Below the pieces are notes generated by a model, which saw only the letters and a list, made by a program, of their open reading frames with translations, was not told the origin of the DNA and searched no databases. DNA of 8,253 nt, from contig URND01000125.1 in the NCBI GenBank assembly GCA_900549105.1, positions 1 through 8,253 on the forward strand, read 5' to 3'. Below, piece by piece: positions 1 through 7,425 of this stretch; position 1 is the stretch's first letter; the number at the start of each line of letters is the position of its first letter. The translations under genes were made by a program, and so were the position numbers. The DNA comes from an uncultured Eubacteriales bacterium (GTDB lineage Bacteria; Bacillota; Clostridia; Lachnospirales; Lachnospiraceae).

Positions 1-95
1 CGGCAAGCCGGCCGACAGCCTCTTGTACCGTGGTGGATACCGATAGTCCGTACCGTCCGTTTTTCCCTGCGGGACAGGAAACGCCGTCCCCTGTT

Positions 96-491
96 TTATC
101 CGATCGCCTCGGCCACAATATCTTCCAGCAGGAACGGGATCACGCCCACATACATGACGCCATCCTCATCCGTCCACGGCTTGCTGTTGCCGTCCAGCAC
201 GACGATCTTGCGGAAGAAGTCGCCGGTGTTTCTCAAAGAGAAGGTTTCCTGTGCCTTCTTTTCCGGCGTGTCTACGTGTAATGCCGACTGGATATACAGT
301 TTGTCATTGCCCACGTTGACCACGAAGTCGATCTTGTATTGCGACGAGCGGCGTCGGCCCTCTATGATTCGCGTCAGTTCTACTATTCCCACGTCTACCG
401 AATATCCCCTGCGGATCAAATCGTTGTAAATCATATTTTCCATCAGGTGCGAACGTTCCTGTTGGCGGAAATTCAACCGCACATTTCTCAT
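96..491 (-). pseudogene. C-terminal remnant of an AAA+ ATPase with DUF4143 domain
   Basis: The minus-strand frame ending at the TAA at 96-98 encodes about 131 residues that I recognise as the C-terminal end of the Bacteroidales 'ATP-binding protein, DUF4143' family. Visible signatures in order are RLNFRQQERSHLMEN, IYNDLIRRGYSVDVG, a KIDFVVN strand, YIQSALHVDTPEKKAQET and FRKIVVLDG...PWTDEDG. Family members are usually near 400 residues and begin with a P-loop AAA domain. Here the Walker motifs, sensor region and most of the protein are missing, so this is a 5'-truncated fossil and not an active ATPase. Recognisable homology begins at about residue MRNVRLNF (position 491). Upstream the same frame stays open to an ATG at 594-596, but those 35 residues are an out-of-frame reading of a different gene fragment, so that start is probably not original. 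The KIDFVVN...YIQS segment resembles the PD-(D/E)XK-like C-terminal domain of these proteins (family knowledge). Family identification rests on memory of sequence motifs. Confidence 0.8.
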
Positions 492-595
492 TTCTGCCCG
501 TTGTAGAGCGTCACCGACTCCATGTTGTCGAGCGAGAAGCGCCCCAAATCGACCGTGCCGTTTTGAGCGTTGCCCAGTTCGATACCGATGCAGCA
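488..595 (-). pseudogene. Plug-domain fragment of a TonB-dependent outer-membrane receptor
   Basis: Read on the minus strand in the frame starting at 595, this stretch gives IELGNAQNG, then VDLGRFSL, DNMESVTLYNGQ, a lysine and a TGA stop at 488-490. This matches the plug domain of TonB-dependent receptors. There a short 'DG..LGN' segment is followed by 'D..FSLDN(I/M)E.(I/V).(L/Y)..G', the strand that leads into the beta-barrel, and in intact Bacteroidales receptors the text continues with 'NGQKS...'. About 32 residues of a roughly 700-900 residue protein survive. There is no start, signal peptide, TonB box or barrel. The homology stops at the lysine, exactly where DUF4143 homology begins in another frame, so two unrelated genes were joined by deletion or illegitimate recombination. 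The other end, near 590-600, coincides with the drop in GC content. It cannot encode a functional receptor. Confidence 0.65.
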
Positions 596-679
596 TATTA
601 GACTAATTGATTACCAATAGTTTGAAACTTAAATGGTATAAAAGTCTGATTTTGCTCCTTTTTCTGCGCTGAACTTTTG

Positions 680-687
680 CAAAGATA
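680..687 (-). promoter_or_regulatory. Bacteroidetes -7 box (TATCTTTG) on the minus strand
   Basis: The plus strand reads CAAAGATA, so the minus strand carries TATCTTTG, a full match to TAnnTTTG. Transcription would start near 670-675 and run leftward into the fossil genes at 596-96. The -33 element is poor: the nearest minus-strand TTTG (712-715) is 24 bp away rather than the usual 19-21. It may be the old promoter of the decayed gene, or a chance match in AT-rich sequence. Confidence 0.4.
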
Positions 688-910
688 ATGCGTTTTTCCG
701 GTACAAGAAAACAAATGAGAAGACTTTGATAAAAAGGTGATTTTTGGGTGCGATTTTGTAAGTCTTTCAATGATATTTACGAAAGATGTTGTAGGGTGTT
801 TCATCTGTTATTATGTTGTGATTATACCGCAGATTATTTCTCCAAGATTGAATACGAAGTGACTTATACCGATTGCTGGCGAAAAGAAAAATCAGTCGGG
901 TAAATCTTCC

Positions 911-1008
911 TTTTCCCTCTGTTTGACTTAACTTTATTGCCCGTGTATATAATAACGGTCATTAAAGTCAAGTTGAGTATCTTTTTCTTTTGGCAAGCCA
1001 ATAATTAT
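911..1008 (+). repeat. Flanking hairpin repeat, copy A
   Basis: This block is a diverged direct copy of the block at 7761-7855. The first 26 bases (911-936) match 7761-7786 at 23 positions. The middle carries an imperfect inverted repeat: CTTAACTTTA (927-936) pairs with TAAAGTCAAG (963-972), ten positions with one A-C mismatch around a 26-nt loop. Both copies then have an ATCTTT..CTTTTGG tract followed by a CAATA-like stretch. It lies on the hipB side of the cassette, between the fossil genes and the hipB promoter. Its role is unknown: a boundary or recombination site, a small mobile repeat, or an AU-rich terminator-like hairpin are all possible. Confidence 0.65.
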
Positions 1009-1017
1009 GCGCATTCG

Positions 1018-1048
1018 TTGGCTATTTCAAAACATATTACTACTTTTG
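1018..1048 (+). promoter_or_regulatory. Predicted Bacteroidetes promoter of hipBA
   Basis: TACTTTTG at 1041-1048 matches the -7 consensus TAnnTTTG at all six specified positions. TTG at 1018-1020 sits 20 bp upstream, the expected place for the -33 element. Transcription would begin near 1053-1056, giving a leader of about 65-70 nt that contains the three operator-like repeats. A regulator bound there would lie just downstream of the start point, suited to autorepression. Confidence 0.6.
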
Positions 1049-1055
1049 TATTGTA

Positions 1056-1118
1056 AATATCAATATAGTGAATATAATATCAATATATAGTATTTAATCA
1101 TCAGTATAGTGATATATA
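1056..1118 (+). promoter_or_regulatory. Operator-like triple repeat, likely HipB binding array
   Basis: AATATCAATATA occurs at 1056-1067 and again at 1076-1087, exactly 20 bp apart. A third version, ATCAGTATAGTGAT, starts at 1100, 21 bp after the equivalent base of copy two. That spacing puts all three on the same face of the DNA. Copies one and three show dyad symmetry of the form ATCA-N6-TGA(T/A); copy two has only the left half. HipB-type antitoxins are dimeric HTH proteins that bind several palindromes upstream of hipBA (known for E. coli), so autoregulation is the natural reading. The sequence itself does not show which protein binds. Confidence 0.55.
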
Positions 1119-1121
1119 AAT

Positions 1122-1430
1122 ATGAAAGATTTGTTTGAATACTCCACTCCTGAGCTAGTACGCATGTTGGGTACTCGTTTTAAGGAATATAGAATGCGGT
1201 GCAATCTGACACAAAAAGAAGTGTCGGAACTTTCAGGTGTCGGGCTTACTACCATACACAAGTTTGAAAATGGCACGGCAGGCAACCTTTCATTGTCAAC
1301 ATTTATTCTCTTGTTGAAGGTAGTCGGTCAGATTAATTCTTTAGACGATATTTTGCCGGAATTGCCCGAATCGCCTTATCTTATGCGTGAAAATGAGAAA
1401 AAAGCGCAACGAATCAGACACTCTAAATAA
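1122..1430 (+). CDS. hipB: HipB-like antitoxin, Xre-family HTH regulator
   Basis: This 102-residue protein is the expected DNA-binding antitoxin of a HipBA system. It should bind and neutralise the HipA kinase and repress its own promoter with HipA as co-repressor (family knowledge). Residues about 11-65 form an HTH_3 (Cro/C1-type) domain: LGTRFKEYRMRCNLTQKEVSELSGVG gives helices one to three, and GLTTIHKFENG is the recognition-helix region typical of Xre proteins. The tail is basic and proline-containing (residues PESPYL, then KKAQRIRHSK), as in HipB/HigA-like antitoxins, whose C-terminus often contacts the toxin. It starts at the first ATG, about 70 nt after the predicted start of transcription; no Shine-Dalgarno sequence is visible, as is usual in this phylum. 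Its stop lies 11 nt before the hipA start, so the two are surely co-transcribed. The operator-like array lies directly upstream. The function is inferred mainly from pairing with hipA. Confidence 0.88.
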   Translation: MKDLFEYSTPELVRMLGTRFKEYRMRCNLTQKEVSELSGVGLTTIHKFENGTAGNLSLSTFILLLKVVGQINSLDDILPELPESPYLMRENEKKAQRIRHSK

Positions 1431-1441
1431 GACATACAGAT

Positions 1442-2935
1442 ATGATGAAGTCGTTAAAAATAATACTTTGGGAAGAAGAAATTGGTCGTTTGGCTTGGGA
1501 TGAACGCCGACATCTTTCTTATTTCACATATAATCCCGATTTTATCAGAAAAGGATTGAATATATCCCCTTTGGTTGCACCTGTTGATGGTACCAGAGGG
1601 CTGTTGCCTGTTTGGGGTGAAGATGCCAAGATTTACCAGAAGCTTCCGGCATTTGTCGCAGATTCATTGCCTGATGCCTGGGGTAACCAATTGTTTGATT
1701 TATGGCGTCAACAGCAAAAAATATCCAATTCAGAGATAAATCCGTTGGATAAGCTCTCGTTTATAGGCAGACGAGGAATGGGTGCGTTAGAATTTGTTCC
1801 GGAAACTAACAGGGAGCGAAGAACAGAAAAAATAGATGTTAAGTCGTTGGCAGATTTGGCAGAACGCATTTTTGTAGAAAGGGAGAATGCCCGTATTATG
1901 CCGGAGGAGTCCATAACCATGCAATCTTTGTTGACTGTAGGTACATCCGCTGGGGGGCGTCAGCCGAAAGCGATTATTGCGATAAACAGAGAAACAGGAG
2001 AGATACGAAGCGGTCAAATTGCAGCTTTGGAAGGATATGACTATTATCTTCTCAAATTTGGTAACTCCGAATATTGTTCGGCAGAATTAGAAATGACTTA
2101 TTATAAGTTGGCAACTATGGCAGGTATCAATATGATGCCGTCAATGTTATATTCAGTGGATGGAAACAATCATTTTTTAACCAGACGGTTTGATCGTAAT
2201 GGTGGAAAAAAGATTCATACACAGACTTTGGCTGCCATATATCCCGATGCCGAGAGTTATGAGCAATTGATATCTGTTTGCCGTAAGCTCCGTCTGCCTG
2301 ATGCGGATTGTCAGGAAGTATTCCGAAGAATGGTCTTCAATATTCTGTCGAATAACACAGATGACCATAACAAGAACTTTTCATTTATTATGAATGAAGA
2401 TGGTGCCTGGCGTCTTGCTCCTGCATACGATATTACCTACATCATTGACAGGGGCGGTTATTTGCCGAACAAGGAGCATTGCATGTATATTCGAGCCAAA
2501 CTGTATGACATCACACGCTCGGATGTTATTGAATTTGCCCGTGATAACGGAATTCGTCGTCCCGATGCTATCATCAGAGATGTCGTTTCTTCATTGAAGC
2601 AGTTCCGTACAATAGCAGTTGAAAATGGGGTATCGGAGTCGTGGATAGGCAGAGTTGAGTCAACTATCGCCAACCACCTGAAAGCATGGGGCGAATGGGA
2701 GTGCGAAGCCGAAGATGCTGCAATGGAAATCGATGAACACACCATCAGCAATATGCGTGTTGAGCAAACTTATAAAGGGAATTACCATCTGCTGGCAAGC
2801 ATTGATGGCGTAGAAAGGAAATTTGTGATAAATAAAAAGAATGCAGACTTTGCCTATATAGAACAAATTGGTTTGGCAAATCTTACGACTGAGCATTTGA
2901 AAACTCTGGTGGAAAGATATTTCAAACTATATTAA
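1442..2935 (+). CDS. hipA: HipA-family serine/threonine kinase toxin
   Basis: This 497-residue protein is a HipA-type kinase, the toxin of the HipBA pair. E. coli HipA phosphorylates glutamyl-tRNA synthetase and causes growth arrest; the target here is unknown. An N-terminal HipA_N-like domain (about 1-120) precedes the HipA_C kinase fold (about 160-420). The segment S169-x2-G172-x-Q174-x-K176 aligns with the E. coli SxxGxQxK loop, so S169 corresponds to the autophosphorylated Ser150. RRFDR (248-252) is a family hallmark. The catalytic loop NNTDDHNKNF places D307 at the E. coli D309 position with N312 following. LAPAYDI places metal-binding D330 at the D332 position, with the same 23-residue spacing. 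It therefore looks catalytically intact. It is longer than E. coli HipA (440 residues), with about 65 extra C-terminal residues (about 432-497) that I do not recognise. There are two consecutive ATG codons at the start; either could be used. Confidence 0.93.
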   Translation: MMKSLKIILWEEEIGRLAWDERRHLSYFTYNPDFIRKGLNISPLVAPVDGTRGLLPVWGEDAKIYQKLPAFVADSLPDAWGNQLFDLWRQQQKISNSEINPLDKLSFIGRRGMGALEFVPETNRERRTEKIDVKSLADLAERIFVERENARIMPEESITMQSLLTVGTSAGGRQPKAIIAINRETGEIRSGQIAALEGYDYYLLKFGNSEYCSAELEMTYYKLATMAGINMMPSMLYSVDGNNHFLTRRFDRNGGKKIHTQTLAAIYPDAESYEQLISVCRKLRLPDADCQEVFRRMVFNILSNNTDDHNKNFSFIMNEDGAWRLAPAYDITYIIDRGGYLPNKEHCMYIRAKLYDITRSDVIEFARDNGIRRPDAIIRDVVSSLKQFRTIAVENGVSESWIGRVESTIANHLKAWGEWECEAEDAAMEIDEHTISNMRVEQTYKGNYHLLASIDGVERKFVINKKNADFAYIEQIGLANLTTEHLKTLVERYFKLY

Positions 2936-3040
2936 GCTATGCTGCCTAAAAGGGAAAATAATTCGTGTAATCATTTGAAACATTAATGCCATGTTTTCTA
3001 ATATTGATTTTAATTCATCTCATAGGTAAAGGAATGAAAG

Positions 3041-3069
3041 TTTGAGATATGTCTATTTACGCATCTTTG
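3041..3069 (+). promoter_or_regulatory. Weak candidate promoter for the giant ATPase gene
   Basis: TTTG at 3041-3044 and CATCTTTG at 3062-3069 resemble the -33 and -7 elements. However, the first -7 base is wrong and the 17-bp spacing is short of the usual 19-21. A second -7-like site, CATATTTG (3129-3136), has no -33 partner and lies only 12 bp from the ATG. The 212-bp gap after hipA contains no convincing terminator hairpin, so read-through from the hipBA promoter is also possible. Confidence 0.25.
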
Positions 3070-3147
3070 GAAAATAGCTATAGACGACCAACAAGGATAT
3101 ACAACTTATCAAAATTCAGAAGTATTTACATATTTGAACACTAAGTC

Positions 3148-6100
3148 ATGAAAAATATCAATATAGAAAAGGTTAAGGAAGTATACAACAATACTTGGCG
3201 CTCATATACTGAAATGCAGTCTAACTTGCCATGGTTTGAAGATTTCAGACAGGAAGTAGAGACATTGAAAGGTTACCGAGGTAGAGAAATCTTGGAATTG
3301 CTGCAAAACGCTGATGATGCAGGTAGTCCGAAAGCCTGTATCTCTCTCAATACTCATTCAAATACCATTACGATAACTAATTTTGGGGAAGGTACAATAC
3401 CTTTTTCTTTCGAAGGTTTTCGAGCCGTAATGCTTTCAAATCTGAGTCCGAAAGAAAGCAATGGGGAGGAAAGACTCATTGGGGCAAAAGGATTGGGATT
3501 CAAGTCTGTTCTTAATTGGGCAGAGAAGATAGAACTGCAGAGTAATAACATAAAGCTTACTTTCGGTACAGAACAAGCCATGTTCAAGTGGAAGGAACTG
3601 AAAAAGAGACTCTATATCCAACAAGAAACTATCAAAGACCAGGAAGAAATGGCTGCCCAGCAGGGACGCTGTGTTCCAATCTCTATTTTGAGGTTGCCGG
3701 ACATTGAGGAAGTGGAAGCGGAAGATGACAGGACCTCGATAGTTTTGCATTATAAGCCTGAAACACAATCATTAATAGATAGTCAACTCAGAAAATTCAC
3801 ACCAGAATCGTTACTATTTCTTCATCATCTCAAGGAACTTGAAATTATAATTGACGATAAAAGAGCTTGCTATACTCTTTCCGGTAAAAGTGAAGAAAAA
3901 GGCATCTCTACCGCATCATTGAGCGTAGAATCCGAAATAGAAGGTATCTCCGCCAATGAGAGCCAATGGGCATTGGCACATGACTTTGGCCGTGAATGTG
4001 GAAAACGATACGAGGCTGCGGCTGCTATCAATATATTCATGCGCAATATCGCCGAGCAATCGCATTTCCTGTATTGTTTTTTCCCTACTAAGGTTAAAAT
4101 CGGAATGCCTTGCATACTTCATGCGACACTTGAACTTGATGCCACACGCAACGCCTTGATAGAGGCAAGCAAACTCAACGATAGGATGATGGACAAACTT
4201 GCTGGCTGTATTGAAATCCTTTGCGAATATCTCAAACAAAATGAAAACCATATCGACTGGGCTCCTTACCTAATGATGCATCCTCAATCATTTGATGAGA
4301 ACTATCTTAAAATCCTTAAGAATAATTTATCCCGAAGAGCTAGCGGGAAAAAACTGATTCCTACAATTGGCGGTGAGTATTGCAGCGAAGAAGAAACTTA
4401 TTATTACACGAACCAAATCTTTAAAGCGGTAAGGGTTAGAGGTAAGGATTTGTTTGCTAAAATGCGTCTTGATGGAGCGCCTACAAGTCTGGTCTGGAGA
4501 GAGGATCCTGATATAAAGAGTCATGTGGAGGATTATTGCAATAATGTGTTGAAGGAGGACTATGATGCTTTGGCCGATTTTATTTGTATGCTTTTGGAAT
4601 ACCATAAAATACATTTGGTTGCTGAAAAATACGAAATACTACCTGACCCTGATGGAAACATAATACACCAGAATGTAGGAAGTAAGCCGTCTGATGAAAT
4701 TTTAGCGCATGTCAACACAGGTGAAAGAATAGACAATATTCCTTCCTTCCGACGACTCAGATATGTATCTCCGAAGCTGATCGCATGTCTTGTTGAGCGA
4801 TTGGAGATGAAGGGAGATTTGCGAAATCGTGAAGTTGCAAACCGTCTGTCTGCCATTACTATAGTCACAAGCACAGACATCACCGGAGTAACTCGTCTTC
4901 TTATACCCAAGGAAAGCGACAAAAATCTCAGCGATGACAATAAACAAGAATTGATGATAAGTCTATTTCGACTGTTCATGTTTCGAATGCAGAGTACTAA
5001 GGATGGATTTGTGATATCTAAAGACGTAAGTCCATACATTCTATCGGAGAATGGAGAATGGAAGCGTGCATCTGAATTAGTAATGTCTGACAGAAGATTT
5101 CCTGATGGATTCCGCAACATAATAGATAGCGACACATATTATGCACCGGAGCAATGCGCCGCATATCCTGCCTATCTCGAGGGATTGGATCTTTCGAACA
5201 GCAAATCGGAGAATGAATGCGACAATAGTGATAAGAGAATCTCTACTCCATCAAACGTACAGAGCTTCCTTAAAGCGCTAGGGGCCAATCTCTATTTTTT
5301 GCGCAAAGAGGAGTCGATAACGAATGGCTTGAAGTATGCAGAATATCTATTTCATAAAAAAGAGATTGATGTTTATGCTAAAAACCGTTGTGTGGGTAAA
5401 AAAATAATACCAGACATTAATGCGCTGCGTAAGCTTAGTCTTCAATCCCTATTGATACTGCTCGAAAAATCGGATTTTGCAGACAAAATTATCAATGGCG
5501 AAAAGTTTCAATGGTTTTATAACGGAACCAAGGAGAAAGAAGTATCACTCAGTTATGTGGCGTTCAAAATCCGCACAGATACTGATGCCGGGATGTTGAA
5601 GAATTATTCCATTGAGGAAGATTTTTGGCTTCCCGGATTCAAGAATAAGCATGTACTGAAAATAGATACCTCGGACTATCGAACCAGAGCATTGCTGCAT
5701 AAATTAGGCGCAAAAAGACGTATGGCAGATTTTGATGCCGAGGAGTTGTATTTGGCGTTGAATCAGATTGGGGAAAACTGGAAGCAAACCCAGAGCACAA
5801 ATGGAGTAAAAAACATGTATCACGAAATAAAACAGGCGTTAGACCAGAGAGTAGATGCTCGTCCTATTCCCGACAGCTGTCAATTGAATCTGCTCTGTAC
5901 TATTAATGGCGAATGCAGATTGATGCCGTCGCGCGATATTTTCTACAGCGACAATAAAAGCTTGCCCAAGGCTGTGATGGACAAACTGCCCCTTCTGCTG
6001 GCCAACAATCGTGAGGGAGAGGGAAAGATTAGCCAATATTTCGGATGCCGCACTCTTAAGGATCTTTCCACTCGCGTGCTGGAGGAAGAAATCAATGTAA

Positions 6101-7425
6101 ATCTGGATAGGCAATTGGGTGCGCACCTTGAAAAGATCAAGCCCTACCTTCTGGCTTATGCAGTAGAGAAAGCAGGATCTCTTGGCGGGAATCGAGAGGC
6201 AAGTGTCAATCCCCAACAGAAAGCTCTCGAAACACTTAGCATCACACCGGTGAAATCATTGTCTTACAGATATGAAATAGAAATGAATGATATGAGACAA
6301 TATGACAACGGAATAAAACTGAATGAAAACGAGATGCTATATCACAGAGATGCGTCTACTTCACAGAAAAAGCGTCTCGAGAACATCTACCTTAAATCTG
6401 TTTGCGAGTCGCTTGAAGAAGCCTTGATAAATCCCCGATTCGTCAACGCTTTGGTGGAAGCTGTATGCATAAGTCTGAGACTTTCGATGGATGAGAATAT
6501 TCACAAGTTCTATCGCATTATCAAAGCCACTGATAGGGAATTGGAATATCTGCGCACCTCAGAAATCGATCCTGAGCTATGGCAAGGCTGCATTGCTGCC
6601 TTCGGTGCGAGCAAAGAAGAAATAGATTTTTGGGAAGAAGTATGCCGTAAGAATGGAAAAGAATTCAACTGTTGGCATGATGACAATCTTGACAGAAACA
6701 TGTTGGCTGAAATTCTGGGTATTGAAAGAAGCATTGCCACAAAAGAGGCTTTTGAGGCGAATCAGAAACGACTACTGAAAGCTCAACGGGATAAATTGAC
6801 AGCCGGATATTGCTGGCATATACATAGTCTATCCTTTGGAAATGCAGCGAAGGAAAGATGTTATTTAGCCCGAAAAAGTGACTTTGAGAAGGATGATTGG
6901 GTGGAGAATCTTCAGAAAGGCATTTCACATAAACTGGCCCCTGATTATGCAAATATAATAGCCAAAGAATGTCGGGATCGGTTTGACTTCACCCAAGACG
7001 CAGATTCGAATGATAATTATCCAGATATATTGGACGATTACAAAAAGCTGATTAGCGAGTGCAACAGTTCTCTATCTCTGAGCGAGGCGCAGAAAAGTAT
7101 GTTATATTTCCCTGGTCATGTCAAAGAGTTGGAATCATGGCTTCAGGATATATCGAAAGCAAATGAGGAAAAGGAAGAAGCCGACTCTAATCGACTCATT
7201 AGTTCTTCTATATTGCCGATAGAAGAAGTAAGCATTGAGCTGGTGGATAACACTTCTATACATGACGGAAAGAACTATGGTGGAGGAGGTAGCGGTGGTA
7301 GCAGCAATGACGACAAGGTAAAAAACGTCATGGCAATTGGGCGGAAGACAAGGTGGTCGAGGCAATGGAGAAAGACCCACGTTATAAGATTATCCGCAAA
7401 TGGTCGAAATATCTCGATAAATTGA
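3148..7425 (+). CDS. Giant sacsin / NO VEIN-like GHKL ATPase, zero-frame product
   Basis: This 1425-residue frame encodes a protein with an N-terminal Hsp90-like (GHKL) ATPase of the sacsin type. The N-box is E50-LLQ-N54-AD-D57-A58; E50 should activate water for ATP hydrolysis and N54 bind magnesium. Motif G1 is N78-F-G80-E-G82, with Asn where Hsp90 has Asp, as is common in sacsin-like members. The GxxGxGxKS lid motif is G112-AK-G115-L-G117-FKS. Residues about 250-1370 are a long soluble region without transmembrane segments or motifs I recognise. A glycine-serine linker (GGGGSGG, 1378-1384) follows. Related bacterial proteins and plant NO VEIN end in a DUF3883/NOV_C domain. Here it is encoded in the -1 frame, and the last 32 or so zero-frame residues after K1392 (rich in Arg and Trp) look like out-of-frame reading. 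The 5' end fits the first in-frame ATG. A defence role is plausible from architecture and context but unproven. Confidence 0.88.
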   Translation: MKNINIEKVKEVYNNTWRSYTEMQSNLPWFEDFRQEVETLKGYRGREILELLQNADDAGSPKACISLNTHSNTITITNFGEGTIPFSFEGFRAVMLSNLSPKESNGEERLIGAKGLGFKSVLNWAEKIELQSNNIKLTFGTEQAMFKWKELKKRLYIQQETIKDQEEMAAQQGRCVPISILRLPDIEEVEAEDDRTSIVLHYKPETQSLIDSQLRKFTPESLLFLHHLKELEIIIDDKRACYTLSGKSEEKGISTASLSVESEIEGISANESQWALAHDFGRECGKRYEAAAAINIFMRNIAEQSHFLYCFFPTKVKIGMPCILHATLELDATRNALIEASKLNDRMMDKLAGCIEILCEYLKQNENHIDWAPYLMMHPQSFDENYLKILKNNLSRRASGKKLIPTIGGEYCSEEETYYYTNQIFKAVRVRGKDLFAKMRLDGAPTSLVWREDPDIKSHVEDYCNNVLKEDYDALADFICMLLEYHKIHLVAEKYEILPDPDGNIIHQNVGSKPSDEILAHVNTGERIDNIPSFRRLRYVSPKLIACLVERLEMKGDLRNREVANRLSAITIVTSTDITGVTRLLIPKESDKNLSDDNKQELMISLFRLFMFRMQSTKDGFVISKDVSPYILSENGEWKRASELVMSDRRFPDGFRNIIDSDTYYAPEQCAAYPAYLEGLDLSNSKSENECDNSDKRISTPSNVQSFLKALGANLYFLRKEESITNGLKYAEYLFHKKEIDVYAKNRCVGKKIIPDINALRKLSLQSLLILLEKSDFADKIINGEKFQWFYNGTKEKEVSLSYVAFKIRTDTDAGMLKNYSIEEDFWLPGFKNKHVLKIDTSDYRTRALLHKLGAKRRMADFDAEELYLALNQIGENWKQTQSTNGVKNMYHEIKQALDQRVDARPIPDSCQLNLLCTINGECRLMPSRDIFYSDNKSLPKAVMDKLPLLLANNREGEGKISQYFGCRTLKDLSTRVLEEEINVNLDRQLGAHLEKIKPYLLAYAVEKAGSLGGNREASVNPQQKALETLSITPVKSLSYRYEIEMNDMRQYDNGIKLNENEMLYHRDASTSQKKRLENIYLKSVCESLEEALINPRFVNALVEAVCISLRLSMDENIHKFYRIIKATDRELEYLRTSEIDPELWQGCIAAFGASKEEIDFWEEVCRKNGKEFNCWHDDNLDRNMLAEILGIERSIATKEAFEANQKRLLKAQRDKLTAGYCWHIHSLSFGNAAKERCYLARKSDFEKDDWVENLQKGISHKLAPDYANIIAKECRDRFDFTQDADSNDNYPDILDDYKKLISECNSSLSLSEAQKSMLYFPGHVKELESWLQDISKANEEKEEADSNRLISSSILPIEEVSIELVDNTSIHDGKNYGGGGSGGSSNDDKVKNVMAIGRKTRWSRQWRKTHVIRLSANGRNISIN

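Larger units (their letters stand above)
597..1121. other. AT-rich intergenic region between fossil genes and hipB
   Basis: I see no credible complete gene here. The longest minus-strand frame (598-804) has biased, low-complexity composition and resembles no family I know, so I treat it as noise. From 823 to 903 a plus-strand frame without a start codon reads in part EYEVTYTDCWRKEKSVG and then stops. It looks protein-like but is too short to assign and may be a gene relic. A weak inverted repeat (AGACTT at 721-726, AAGTCT at 760-765) lies in the left half. The right half holds the hairpin repeat, the promoter and the operator array listed separately. Confidence 0.7.

Noticed and set aside
60..95. 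Hairpin-like terminator after the DUF4143 fragment (GGGAC...GTCCC)
   Set aside because: The stem is only 5 bp with competing pairings (ACAGG/CCTGT), and no T-run follows on the minus strand.
598..804. A 68-codon minus-strand frame as a small gene
   Set aside because: Its composition is Ser/Lys/His-rich and resembles translated AT-rich spacer. It contains the candidate minus-strand -7 box inside it and resembles no family I know.
911..978. Repeat copy A as an integron attC site (ACTTAAC at 926-932 and GTTGAGT at 972-978 fit RYYYAAC and GTTRRRY)
   Set aside because: Copy B does not keep these consensus sites (GCTTTAC and GTAAAGT instead), the cassette is far larger than a normal integron cassette, and no integron integrase is in view.
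4560..5135. A 191-codon minus-strand frame inside the giant gene
   Set aside because: It lies fully opposite a well-supported coding frame, has shadow-like Ser/Arg/Leu composition and no recognisable domain.
7284..7309. AGGAGG at 7284-7289 as a Shine-Dalgarno for a start at ATG 7307
   Set aside because: That ATG opens a frame of only four codons before a stop. The purines arise from the glycine codons of the linker, and this phylum uses Shine-Dalgarno pairing little.
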